32,537 nt of DNA from Bacillota bacterium (lineage in GTDB: Bacteria > Bacillota > Clostridia > Christensenellales > SZUA-584), in the NCBI GenBank assembly GCA_023415915.1, contig JAEZIZ010000009.1, positions 1 through 32,537 on the forward strand. The letters run 5' to 3'. The first letter of the stretch is position 1. Each line of letters opens with the position of its first letter. The translations under genes were made by a program, and so were the position numbers. A model generated the notes under the pieces. It was not told where the DNA came from. It was given only the letters and a program-made list of their open reading frames with translations, and searched no databases. Of this stretch, positions 6,553 to 14,709 are shown piece after piece.

Positions 6553-8454
6553 ATGTCAGAGTTGATTTGTTGTCCGGACGCCAGCGGGCGGCTGGGCCGC
6601 AGTGTTAAGAAAAAGCCTAAAATCGCGGTGTTTCTCAATGGTATAAGGTATAATTATCAGCAGACGATTTGTGAGGGTATTGCCGGACAAGCCGAGGAGC
6701 TTGGCTTTTCCGTGCTTTTTTTTGCGTCCAATGTCGGACAAGTTTTAAGTGAAAACGATATAGGCGAACTTAAGCTGTTTACATTGCCGGACATGCACAG
6801 CTTTAACGGCATAATAGTAATCACCAACACCTTCACTTCCGCGGAAACGGTGGAATACTTAAGAAAAACGCTGCCGAAAGAAGGCATTCCGGTGGTAAGC
6901 GTCGGCCCGCCAATCAACGGCTCTTACAGCGTAGACTCGTCGGATAACGGCTGCATGGAAACTCTGATACGGCATTTCATAACGGAACACAAGTTTAACC
7001 GCATCAATTTTATCTCCGGGAGCCCCGGCAACCCGGACGCAATTTTCCGGCTGAACACCTATAAAAGAGTATTGGCGGAGCACGGCGTCAAGTATGATGA
7101 AAACCGGGTATTTATAGGAGACTTCAGCAGGGAATGCGCGCACGAGGCAATCAGCCGGTTTTTGCAGGCCGAAGAACTGCCGCAGGCTATAGTATGCGCA
7201 AACGACAATATGGCGCTGGGCGCGTATGCCGAGCTCGTAAAGCGCGGCTTCAGTATCCCCGAGGATATCGCTCTGTCCGGATATGACTGCATACACGAGG
7301 CGGAATTCCATGTGCCGCGCATCACAACAATAAAGCAGCCTCTGCTGGAAATGGGAAAGCGCGCGGTACAAATTATAAACGACGTAATCACAGGCGCGAA
7401 CGCTGAAAAGGAATACAAATATTGCTCGCAGATAGTCATAGCGGGTTCATGCGGCTGCGGCGACGCGGCTGCGGTGGACAAAAAGCAGTTTTTAAAGGAG
7501 CTTGTGCTTAATACCGACGAGCTGCGGATTTACGACAACATAAGTACATCAATGATGGAGCTATTAACCGGCGAATATACGATGCAGGACGTCGTCAATC
7601 AGCTTGCGTCTCTGGCGCGCGTGCTGGATTTTAAACATCTCTATTTCTGTGTCAACGAAGCTAGCCTTATTGACCATAAGCATACTTTTTATGACTACCC
7701 GAGTGAAATGACGCTGATGCTGGGCATAGCGGGCGGTACAGTACACACCGGCTTGAAGTTTAAGACCAGGGATGTGCTGCCTGTGCTGGACGACGAAACG
7801 AGCGTGCTTGTATTCGTGCCTATATATTTCAAGAAAAACACGTTCGGGTACATCGCTTTCGACTTCGATCGTTCCAGCAGCTCCATGCAGCGCATCTGGG
7901 TAAAGAACGTGCGTTTGGCTCTGGAAAACCTACGCACACAGGACGCGCTTAAGCAGTATTCAGTTGCGTTGGAAGAAATAAGCCTGCACGACCCTTTAAC
8001 CGGCGTATTAAACCGCAGAGGGCTGGAAAAACGCGTTAAATCCCTATTGAGCGCCGAGAACGCGCAGGACATGGTTTTTGTGATATTTGTGGACCTTGAC
8101 GGGCTAAAGCACATCAACGACACCTATGGCCATTCCGCGGGAGACGAAGCCATACAGGCCGTAGCGGATATGCTGCGGCATTGCTCCCGCTCCGGCGACA
8201 TAGTTGCGCGCATGGGCGGCGACGAATTTGTATGCGTCGGGCTGGTGCCAAATGAAGCGGCTCTGCGCTCGATGCTTTTCTCGATGCAGTCCTGCGGCAT
8301 GCTGTATAACGAGCGTTCCACAAAAAGCTATTCGGTCAATGCGAGCTATGGCTGGTGCCTTCAGCCATGGGACAAGAACCTCTCGATAATGCAGATGATA
8401 GATAAAGCGGACAGCCATTTATACAAACAAAAGCGCCTGCGCAGAAAGAGATGA
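6553..8454 (+). CDS. Diguanylate cyclase with LacI-type sugar-sensor domain
   Basis: A 633-residue cytosolic protein with no signal peptide or membrane segment. Residues about 20-290 form a periplasmic-binding-protein/LacI-type sensor (PKIAVFLNGIRYNYQQ, then IVCANDNMALGAYAELVKRG, IALSGYD, ITTIKQPLLEMGKRAV). It ends in a Cys-rich SCGCG turn at 299-303, and no helix-turn-helix precedes it. A linker of about 160 residues follows, then a GGDEF domain from about 475 with an intact active site GGDEF (555-559) and an I-site RSGD (546-549) five residues before it. It should make c-di-GMP from GTP in response to an intracellular sugar or similar ligand, with product inhibition. It is divergent from the MBL gene and convergent with the sugar operon. 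The ribosome site before the ATG is weak. Confidence 0.9.
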   Translation: MSELICCPDASGRLGRSVKKKPKIAVFLNGIRYNYQQTICEGIAGQAEELGFSVLFFASNVGQVLSENDIGELKLFTLPDMHSFNGIIVITNTFTSAETVEYLRKTLPKEGIPVVSVGPPINGSYSVDSSDNGCMETLIRHFITEHKFNRINFISGSPGNPDAIFRLNTYKRVLAEHGVKYDENRVFIGDFSRECAHEAISRFLQAEELPQAIVCANDNMALGAYAELVKRGFSIPEDIALSGYDCIHEAEFHVPRITTIKQPLLEMGKRAVQIINDVITGANAEKEYKYCSQIVIAGSCGCGDAAAVDKKQFLKELVLNTDELRIYDNISTSMMELLTGEYTMQDVVNQLASLARVLDFKHLYFCVNEASLIDHKHTFYDYPSEMTLMLGIAGGTVHTGLKFKTRDVLPVLDDETSVLVFVPIYFKKNTFGYIAFDFDRSSSSMQRIWVKNVRLALENLRTQDALKQYSVALEEISLHDPLTGVLNRRGLEKRVKSLLSAENAQDMVFVIFVDLDGLKHINDTYGHSAGDEAIQAVADMLRHCSRSGDIVARMGGDEFVCVGLVPNEAALRSMLFSMQSCGMLYNERSTKSYSVNASYGWCLQPWDKNLSIMQMIDKADSHLYKQKRLRRKR

Positions 8455-8588
8455 AAAGCTGCACAGGGCGCCTTGTTTCAAACATTATGCGGTTGTTCTT
8501 TATTCACTCAGCTTTTAAATTAATAAGACTTAATAAACGTATGATTTCCTGATACTGGTTCATTACAAATAAAGTCCCGTTTTCCTTT

Positions 8589-9593
8589 TTATTTGGCGGG
8601 CGCAGTACTGCCGCGCTCCACAAGCTGAGCGGATATCGTCATATGCATAAACGGGCTGTCGGGATGCTTCATGCGCTCCCTTAAAAGGCTCACGGTGAGA
8701 TTGCCCATCACAGTGCGCGATATGCGCATGGTAGTGAGCGGCGGCACCATCATCGAGCTGTATGGTATATCATCCACGCCGATAACCGAGATATCCTCGG
8801 GAACTTTGTACCCCGCTTCCTGAATAGCACGCACCGCGCCTATCGCTATACTGTCGTTCCCGGCCAGCACTGCGCCTTCGGGAACATACGCTCCGCTTTC
8901 CAGCAGCTTCTTCATGTCCATATATGATCCGTTAAGCGTGGGCGTAAGCAGCACAGGCTCGGGCGGCGTAAGTCCAAGCTCCTCCAATGCGTCAAGGTAG
9001 CCTTCATACCTCTCGGTGAAATTGGATATCTTAACATTTGTAAGGAAATATCCTATCCTTCTGTGCCCCAAACCGTACAGATAGTTGACGGCCGCGTGAG
9101 AAATGCTCTCGTTGGCCATCACTATGCTGTCAACATTCTGGTGCTTCATGCTGTTATCAACGACAATGATAGGCTCCTTGATATCCTTCATCATATCAAA
9201 CTGGGACGCCTCAAACTCTGAACCTAACAGTATCACGCCGTCCATAGGGTCCTGCGCGATCATTTTGAACGTTTCTTCCGCGGTTTTGTTGTTGCAGCCG
9301 CACATAATAAGATCATATGAATAACGGCGGCATTCGCTTTCTATATGGTCGATAATCGCTGCGACAAACCCCTGGTTTTCTTCCACCGCCATGCCGTGGG
9401 TAGAATATTTGATCAAACGTATGCGGCAACGAGGCACTTTTTTCTTCTGAGGCGCCGGAGTATAGTTATACTCGCTGAGCACCTTTTTTATATGCTCGCG
9501 CGTCTGTTCGCTTACGCCTTTTTTATTATTCAGGACCAATGATACGGCCGCCGGCGATACGCCCGCTATAGCCGCAATCTCTCTTATCGTCAT
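8589..9593 (-). CDS. LacI-family transcriptional repressor
   Basis: A 334-residue regulator. The N-terminal helix-turn-helix MTIREIAAIAGVSPAAVSLVLNNK and hinge cover about 1-55, followed by a sugar-binding core from about 60 with the usual NDSIAIGAVRAIQEAG and PEDISVIGVDDIPYSSMMVPPLTTM motifs. As last gene of the operon, eight bases after dhaL, it is the obvious local regulator. It would bind an operator near the operon promoter and release it when a pathway sugar or sugar phosphate binds. Candidate GTTTAGT-type sites lie at 22563-22786. Translation is probably coupled to dhaL, as no strong ribosome site precedes the ATG. Confidence 0.93.
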   Translation of the reverse strand: MTIREIAAIAGVSPAAVSLVLNNKKGVSEQTREHIKKVLSEYNYTPAPQKKKVPRCRIRLIKYSTHGMAVEENQGFVAAIIDHIESECRRYSYDLIMCGCNNKTAEETFKMIAQDPMDGVILLGSEFEASQFDMMKDIKEPIIVVDNSMKHQNVDSIVMANESISHAAVNYLYGLGHRRIGYFLTNVKISNFTERYEGYLDALEELGLTPPEPVLLTPTLNGSYMDMKKLLESGAYVPEGAVLAGNDSIAIGAVRAIQEAGYKVPEDISVIGVDDIPYSSMMVPPLTTMRISRTVMGNLTVSLLRERMKHPDSPFMHMTISAQLVERGSTAPAK

Positions 9594-9601
9594 ACCATAC
9601 G

Positions 9602-10231
9602 TTACCGATTCGCAACGAAATCGGCATATCCTTTCATCATAAGATCAGCAACCGCCGCGCCCGGGTCCAAACCCTGGCGCGACTTTTCGCCATAAGCCGC
9701 CGCGCGTCCGTGTTTTGCGAGCATTCCCTTTGTCGACAGGAACGCTTCATGCGCGGCCTGCGCCGCATTTTGGACGGCCTCTGATAAATCGGTACCTGCT
9801 TCTGCTCCTTCGGTGAGCGCCTTGACAGCAGGATACAGGCCGTCCAGAAATGTTTTGTCTCCTATTTCGGCTTTTCCCCGGTTTTGCACGCCTTCGAGAT
9901 ATGCTTTGAAAAACTGCGCGACGCCGCCCAAATCAAGCTCGCTTGCGCCTTTGAGCGCTTTACCCGCGGACATGAATCCTGACGCCATCAGCGTACCCAT
10001 TGTAGACGGGACCGCCGTTGACATTGCCTTGCCCGCCATGTAAGCCAGCTTGCCGATATCCGCTTCATCGCTGTTTTTTACCGCTTCGCTTGCGGCCAGA
10101 AAACCGTCGCTCATCGTAAGGCCGAGGTCTCCGTCTCCCACCACGCTGTCAAGCTCTATAAGATACTTGCTGTTTTCTTTCATCACATCGGCCCAGCAGG
10201 AGAGCAGGGCCTTGAAGCCGTCAGCTTTCAT
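9602..10231 (-). CDS. dhaL: Dihydroxyacetone kinase, ADP-binding subunit DhaL
   Basis: A 209-residue all-helical nucleotide-binding subunit of a two-component dihydroxyacetone-type kinase. The metal/nucleotide motif is LDSVVGDGDLGLTM near residues 28-41; E. coli DhaL has GDGDHG, so His is replaced by Leu here. Later motifs (STAVPSTMGTLMASG, KTFLDGLYPA, GRAAAYGEKSRQGLDPGAA) are those of the family. The ATG at 10231 was chosen because GGGGAG lies just upstream; a GTG at 10246 overlapping the dhaK stop is possible. It should act with DhaK. No DhaM phosphocarrier gene is in the window, so either the donor is ATP or DhaM lies elsewhere. Confidence 0.93.
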   Translation of the reverse strand: MKADGFKALLSCWADVMKENSKYLIELDSVVGDGDLGLTMSDGFLAASEAVKNSDEADIGKLAYMAGKAMSTAVPSTMGTLMASGFMSAGKALKGASELDLGGVAQFFKAYLEGVQNRGKAEIGDKTFLDGLYPAVKALTEGAEAGTDLSEAVQNAAQAAHEAFLSTKGMLAKHGRAAAYGEKSRQGLDPGAAVADLMMKGYADFVANR

Positions 10232-10242
10232 GTACTCTCCCC

Positions 10243-11259
10243 TCACAGCGCAAACTGCTTGAAAAAAGGCGTGCAGGCCGGCGCGGACAGATATTTCTTC
10301 AGTTCGCCGTCAAGCCTGAGAAGCGATATTGAAGCGCCGCTCATTTCCATAGATGTAGCGTACTCGCCTACATAAACATGAAACACATTGATATTAGCCT
10401 GTTTAAGAACCTGGTCGATACGGCGGTACATAATGTACTGCTCTTCAAGCGGCGTAGCGCCGAGTCCGTTCACAAGCACCGCCACTTCGTCTCCTGATTT
10501 ATAGGGAAGATCTTTCAGTACAAGCTGAATCATCTCATCGACTATCATATCCGCGCTTTGAAGCTCTCCTCTGCGGATACCCGGTTCGCCATGGATGCCC
10601 ATGCCGATTTCCATTTCGTTATCCGCGAGTTCAAAACTCGGATGCCCGACCCGCGGCACAATGCAGGGTTTCAGCGCCATGCCCATAGTACGCACATTGT
10701 CGCACGCTTTTTGCGCAACGCGCTTTACCTCGTCGATATCAAGCCCCGCGGCAGCGGCCGCTCCGGCGCATTTGTATACGAAAAATATACCCGCAAGGCC
10801 TCTGCGCGTGTTTTTCCCGCCCGTTTCGGCAGGCGGAGCAGTCGCCACGTCTTCTCCCGCAACGACCGATTCAACCCGTATGTTTTCTTCAAAGCCGGCC
10901 ATCTCAGCGGCCATATCGAAATTAAAAATATCTCCGTTATAATTGCCATAAATATATAGCACCCCTGCGCCGGTGTCAATATGTTTCGTGACCGCAAGCA
11001 TCTGCTCGGCGCTGGGCGATTGGAACACGTCGCCGACGGCACACCCGTCCAGCATTCCCTCCCCCACGTATCCTAAAAACAGCGGCAAATGCCCGGACCC
11101 GCCGCCTGTGGCGATGCCCACTTTACCTTTCTTTACATTGGCCGTAACAAGGCAGCGCAGGTCATCGCCCACGCATTTTACCAGCCCCGGGTGGGCTGCG
11201 TAGATGCCCTCGAGCATCTCATTTACGAAGTTTTCCGGCTTGTTAATAATCTTTTTCAT
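10243..11259 (-). CDS. dhaK: Dihydroxyacetone kinase, substrate-binding subunit DhaK
   Basis: A 338-residue DhaK: the GGGSGH loop is at 52-57 and the substrate-anchoring His, which forms a hemiaminal with the keto group, is in GMGIHGEPG (His223). The length is near the usual 330-355. With DhaL it phosphorylates a short ketose: dihydroxyacetone in the best known cases, and erythrulose or similar in some relatives. In this operon it may convert free triose to DHAP or handle a side product of the aldolase reaction. Its AAGGAGA ribosome site is clear and the gap to dhaL is 11 bases. Confidence 0.95.
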   Translation of the reverse strand: MKKIINKPENFVNEMLEGIYAAHPGLVKCVGDDLRCLVTANVKKGKVGIATGGGSGHLPLFLGYVGEGMLDGCAVGDVFQSPSAEQMLAVTKHIDTGAGVLYIYGNYNGDIFNFDMAAEMAGFEENIRVESVVAGEDVATAPPAETGGKNTRRGLAGIFFVYKCAGAAAAAGLDIDEVKRVAQKACDNVRTMGMALKPCIVPRVGHPSFELADNEMEIGMGIHGEPGIRRGELQSADMIVDEMIQLVLKDLPYKSGDEVAVLVNGLGATPLEEQYIMYRRIDQVLKQANINVFHVYVGEYATSMEMSGASISLLRLDGELKKYLSAPACTPFFKQFAL

Positions 11260-11296
11260 AAGCCCGTCTCCTTATAGCCGATACCCATACGGCTGG

Positions 11297-11722
11297 TCAT
11301 AAAACGCCCTTTTTAATGATAATGCAGGCATAAAGTGCACGCTCCGCTGTCGCGACCGTAGCATACGCCTTTTTTGTGCGTTCGTAGAATTCAAAACGGT
11401 CGATCCATTCAATCTTCGTTCCCGGTTCCCAGCGCTCCACAATCTCTTTGTATTCGTTCCATATGGGCGGCTCGCACTCGACAGTTCCCGGAATCACGTC
11501 CATAAGCGTAACCGGCGCTTCCACAAAAGCGTCAAGCGGAAACAGCGACAACACGGCGTCCAGCACCTCGGTGCCTCCAAGCCCGTCAGCGCGAATACAG
11601 CGCTTGCCGAGCGACGCCGCGGGGAAATTACAGTCACCTATAACGAGCTCGTCGCCATGACCCATTTCTGCAATAACCTTGAGCAAGTCAGGAGAAAGCT
11701 TTGTTGAAATTCCTTTTAGCAT
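11297..11722 (-). CDS. RbsD/FucU-family sugar mutarotase or pyranase
   Basis: A 141-residue protein with the RbsD/FucU hallmark near the N-terminus, LLKVIAEMGHGDELVIGD (His22, Asp24), and the conserved YACIIIKKGV C-terminus. Family members interconvert anomers or pyranose and furanose rings of free sugars after import. Placed with a ribose-type importer and an MtnK-like kinase, which needs a furanose with a free anomeric hydroxyl, it probably supplies the correct ring form to the kinase. The length is close to FucU. The ribosome site AAAGGAGG is very strong. RbsD and FucU cannot be told apart with confidence from the sequence alone. Confidence 0.9.
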   Translation of the reverse strand: MLKGISTKLSPDLLKVIAEMGHGDELVIGDCNFPAASLGKRCIRADGLGGTEVLDAVLSLFPLDAFVEAPVTLMDVIPGTVECEPPIWNEYKEIVERWEPGTKIEWIDRFEFYERTKKAYATVATAERALYACIIIKKGVL

Positions 11723-12023
11723 ATTGGCCTCCTTTAATATGGGTCGATGCCAGCCCGTTTTGTTTTATCGCAGAGCGTATGATAGTCCGCAACGCCGCGG
11801 ATAATCGCGGATAATTTCTTCATCGTTTTGCAGCGTTTATGCTCCCGCTTGTGCTCTCACAGCAATGTATCTTCTGTACCTGTATGAGCGCAATCAAAAG
11901 CGATGAATTCAAAGGCGGATCGCCCTTCGCACCGATATAATAGCAAGCATGCGCTATACTTACATGCGTTTTTTCTTTGCGGCGGACACAATGCTGCCCG
12001 CCATTCGCGAGTTTATGTGTCTG
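11723..12023 (-). other. 301-bp spacer inside the operon
   Basis: This gap between the shell gene and the RbsD/FucU gene is far longer than others in the operon. It holds a possible extended -10 (TGC-TATTAT, minus strand at 11945-11937) with no good -35. It also holds a 29-codon frame (ATG at about 11824 reading MKKLSAIIRGVADYHTLCDK...) that ends in the TAA just before the RbsD/FucU ribosome site. No hairpin with a T-run is seen. It could be the remains of a deleted gene or an internal promoter region. Confidence 0.4.
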
Positions 12024-12302
12024 CTAGCCTATGGTCGGCAATATCTTTTCTACATCGTCGTGCGGCCTTGGTATAACGTGCACGCTCACCAGCTCGCCCA
12101 CCCGCTTGGCAGCCGCTGCGCCCGCGTCTACCGACGCCTTCACAGCGCCTACATCGCCCCGCACCATCACGGTTACAAGGCCGGAACCTATGCGCTCCTT
12201 GCCTATCAATGTGACATTCGCGGCTTTCACCATAGCGTCCGCCGCTTCTATAGCACCCACAAGCCCTTTTGTCTCAACCATACCCAATGCCTGTTTTTCC
12301 AT
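12024..12302 (-). CDS. Bacterial microcompartment hexameric shell protein (PduA-like)
   Basis: A 92-residue single-BMC-domain protein very close to PduA. It starts MEKQALGMVETKGLVGAIEAADAM, has the pore segment ERIGSGLVTVMVRGDVGAV and ends VHVIPRPHDDVEKILP. Such proteins form cyclic hexamers that tile the shell facets, with the GSG loop lining the central pore. It lies within genes for sugar-phosphate cleavage, so the shell probably encloses the aldolase, which has a targeting-type tail. The ATG at 12302 has a strong GAGAGGAG site; a longer frame upstream is not needed. It is the only shell gene here: no BMC-P (EutN/CcmL) or BMC-T gene is visible. Confidence 0.96.
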   Translation of the reverse strand: MEKQALGMVETKGLVGAIEAADAMVKAANVTLIGKERIGSGLVTVMVRGDVGAVKASVDAGAAAAKRVGELVSVHVIPRPHDDVEKILPTIG

Positions 12303-12389
12303 GAGTGTTTCTCCTCTCAATTCAATTATACTGCTGCCAGTTCCCTGCTTCTCTCGTGCTCTTGTCAATGCGCCGCACCGCCCCGCTAA

Positions 12390-13472
12390 TTATTTACCGG
12401 CGCGCCGCTTTTTCTCAAATATCTCTTTGAGACTCTCGCTGTACGGAGGACGCGCAATACCGTATTCCGTAATAATAGCCGTAATGAGTTCGTTGTCCGC
12501 AAAGTCGAATGCGGGGTTATATACGTTTACGCCTTCGGGCGCCATGCGCTTTTTGTACCACATTTCGGTCACTTCTTCCGCCGGGCGCTCCTCTATCGTA
12601 ATGTCTTCGCCTTTTTCAGTCTGCATATCTATTGTAGAAGTCGGTGCGCATACATAGAACGGTATGCCGTAGTATTTAGCGAGTATCGCTACGCCCGATG
12701 TGCCTATCTTGTTGCACGCGTCACCGTTGGCAGCCACGCGGTCGCAGCCAACGAATACCGCCTGCACCCAGCCGTTCTTCATAACCTGCGACGCCATATT
12801 GTCGCATATAACCGTGGTATCTATGCCGTGAGAATGCAGTTCAAACGCGCTCAGTCGCGCGCCCTGCAGCAGCGGGCGCGTTTCGTCGGTGAACACCTTG
12901 AATTTATAGCCTTTTTCCGCCCCGAGGTGTATGGGCGCGAGCGCCGTGCCGTATTTGGCTGTTGCGAGCTGGCCCGCGTTGCAGTGCGTCAGTATGCCGT
13001 CGCCGTCCTTTATCAGCGAAAGGCCGTATTCGCCAATTGACCTGCACACCCAGACATCCTCTTCTTTGATGGCTACCGCTTCGTCGTGAAGAAGCTTCTT
13101 TAACTCGTCAACAGATTTGTAATTGCTGCTCTGCACCACTTTTTCCATGCGTTCGAGCGCCCAGAAAAGGTTTACCGCCGTAGGCCGCGCAGACGCGAGA
13201 TAATCCTTCGCCTTTTTGAACTCGGCCCGGAAAACTTCGCAGTCGTCCGTTTCAATGCGGCTCATTACTACATAAATCCCAATGGCCGCGGCAACGCCGA
13301 TAGCCGGCGCGCCGCGAACCTTGAGCAGGTAAATGGCGTCCCAAATATCCTTGATATCCGTAAGAGACAGTATTTCAACATGATTGGGCAGCAGCGTCTG
13401 GTCGAGTATCTCCAGCGCCGCTTTTTCTTCGTTCAATGCCACTGTCTCGTAGTTCATAATGTTGTCTGCCAT
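12390..13472 (-). CDS. MtnA-like aldose-1-phosphate isomerase (methylthioribose- or deoxyribose-1-P)
   Basis: A 360-residue member of the MtnA/eIF2B-alpha isomerase family. It has RGAPAIG at about 53-59, the catalytic Cys in THCNAGQLAT (Cys164) and the catalytic Asp in VGCDRVAANGD (Asp244), equivalent to Cys160 and Asp240 of Bacillus MtnA. These enzymes convert 5-methylthioribose-1-phosphate to the ribulose form; DrdI-type relatives use 5-deoxyribose-1-phosphate. The neighbouring kinase and aldolase, with no methionine-salvage genes (mtnW, mtnX, mtnB, mtnD), favour a DHAP-shunt role. The start at 13472 was set by GGGAGGA just upstream. There is a 13-base gap after the kinase. Confidence 0.93.
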   Translation of the reverse strand: MADNIMNYETVALNEEKAALEILDQTLLPNHVEILSLTDIKDIWDAIYLLKVRGAPAIGVAAAIGIYVVMSRIETDDCEVFRAEFKKAKDYLASARPTAVNLFWALERMEKVVQSSNYKSVDELKKLLHDEAVAIKEEDVWVCRSIGEYGLSLIKDGDGILTHCNAGQLATAKYGTALAPIHLGAEKGYKFKVFTDETRPLLQGARLSAFELHSHGIDTTVICDNMASQVMKNGWVQAVFVGCDRVAANGDACNKIGTSGVAILAKYYGIPFYVCAPTSTIDMQTEKGEDITIEERPAEEVTEMWYKKRMAPEGVNVYNPAFDFADNELITAIITEYGIARPPYSESLKEIFEKKRRAGK

Positions 13473-13485
13473 GATATCCTCCCGT

Positions 13486-14697
13486 CTATTTTGCAGCCTC
13501 AGCGGCACGCATCAGCGCCGCCACAAAATCGGCGCCGGTTTTGAACGTCTTGCGGTTCATTATAAAGTCTTTGGCGCAAAGTATATTAACGCGCTCGGCA
13601 TACGCCCTCTTCTCGGGGTCCGCAATCGTCGTAACATCCTTTACCTGCGCCATGCCTACCGTGCGGCGTATCAGCTCCGTGCCCGCGTAAGCCGCGGTGT
13701 CCGCGAGTACGGTATCAAGGTAATATTCCTTGAAGCCTACCGTTTTCGCCATTACATCCGTAGCAAATTCGTCGAAGCAGGCTAAAAACTTTTTATTGAA
13801 AAGGTCGATGGTATCCGCGGTGGCCGCAAGCACCCAGTCGCAGAACTCCGTAGCGCCTGCCGCGTTGCCGTTGTCCCACGCGAAGAACATATTCGCCACC
13901 ACGTTGCCTATGTCGTAGCCCATTGGGCCGTAAAACGCAAATTCGGGATCGAATACGCGCGTGCTGTCGGGCTTTACGAATATCGAGCCCGTATGCAGGT
14001 CGCCGTGAATAAGCGCCTGAGCGTTATTCATAAACTCGAATTTTATTTTGGCTATTTCAAGGTGCAGCGCCTTGTCGTCATACAGCTGTTCCTTCACAAA
14101 AGCGGCGTTCTTTTCGAAGACGAGGTTGCGCTTGTTGACGTCGTTGTATGGCTCCGTCAGCACAAGGTCTTCCGTTATCTCGCAAAGCTCCGGATTTATA
14201 AAGCTTTTCACGAGCGCCTTCTTTGCCTTATGCTCCATCACCACATCGGACGTTTTCAGCAGAGTATTGACAAGGTACGTCGTGATATCATCCGCAAAGC
14301 GCGGGAATATCTTATGCTTCATCAGCGCATAGCGCATGAGTTCATGGTCCGAAAGGTCCTCCATCATGCACGCGCACATTACCGTGTCGTATTTGTATAT
14401 CTTCGGCACCAGTCCCGGCGCGTACTCGTCCTGTATCTGCAGAATTTCGGATTCGATGCGGTTTCTGTCCGTGGAAATCCTCATTTCCGCGGAAATACGC
14501 AGCTGTTCCCCCGCCTGCTTCACTATCACGGATTTGCCCGTGCCTTCTTCAACCACCCGGAATACATAATTGAGGTTGCCGTCGCCGATCTCCTTTACAG
14601 TGAGCCTTGAGTCGGCGCCGAAGAAATCGAGCTTTTCCTTTACGTATTCTATGACGTCCGCTTCCTTCATCAGAAAATAGTTATCAAAACGAGACAT
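13486..14697 (-). CDS. MtnK-like sugar kinase (methylthioribose or deoxyribose kinase)
   Basis: A 403-residue kinase of the aminoglycoside-phosphotransferase/MtnK fold and of normal MtnK length. It has a glycine loop with GDGNLNYVFRV (about 38-48), the catalytic loop LIHGDLHTGSIF (Asp233) and the metal motif DPEFAFYGPMGYDIGN (Asp250). MtnK phosphorylates the anomeric hydroxyl of 5-methylthioribose; DrdK relatives act on 5-deoxyribose. It is directly followed by the MtnA-like isomerase, as in known salvage operons, and preceded by the importer permease. Substrate preference cannot be settled from sequence. Confidence 0.93.
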   Translation of the reverse strand: MSRFDNYFLMKEADVIEYVKEKLDFFGADSRLTVKEIGDGNLNYVFRVVEEGTGKSVIVKQAGEQLRISAEMRISTDRNRIESEILQIQDEYAPGLVPKIYKYDTVMCACMMEDLSDHELMRYALMKHKIFPRFADDITTYLVNTLLKTSDVVMEHKAKKALVKSFINPELCEITEDLVLTEPYNDVNKRNLVFEKNAAFVKEQLYDDKALHLEIAKIKFEFMNNAQALIHGDLHTGSIFVKPDSTRVFDPEFAFYGPMGYDIGNVVANMFFAWDNGNAAGATEFCDWVLAATADTIDLFNKKFLACFDEFATDVMAKTVGFKEYYLDTVLADTAAYAGTELIRRTVGMAQVKDVTTIADPEKRAYAERVNILCAKDFIMNRKTFKTGADFVAALMRAAEAAK

Positions 14698-14709
14698 TAT
14701 TGCATTACC

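Noticed and set aside
8454..8516. AAAAGCTG...CAGCTTTT inverted repeat after the diguanylate cyclase gene, as a terminator
   Set aside because: The loop is about 47 bases, the stem is only 8 bp, and no T-run follows beyond the stem.
11949..12389. 146-codon plus-strand frame across the shell gene
   Set aside because: It is antisense to a clear BMC protein and has no ribosome site.
12390..14697. Standard methionine salvage pathway
   Set aside because: MtnK- and MtnA-like genes are present, but the dehydratase, enolase/phosphatase and dioxygenase genes are absent and an aldolase is present, so the DHAP shunt fits better.
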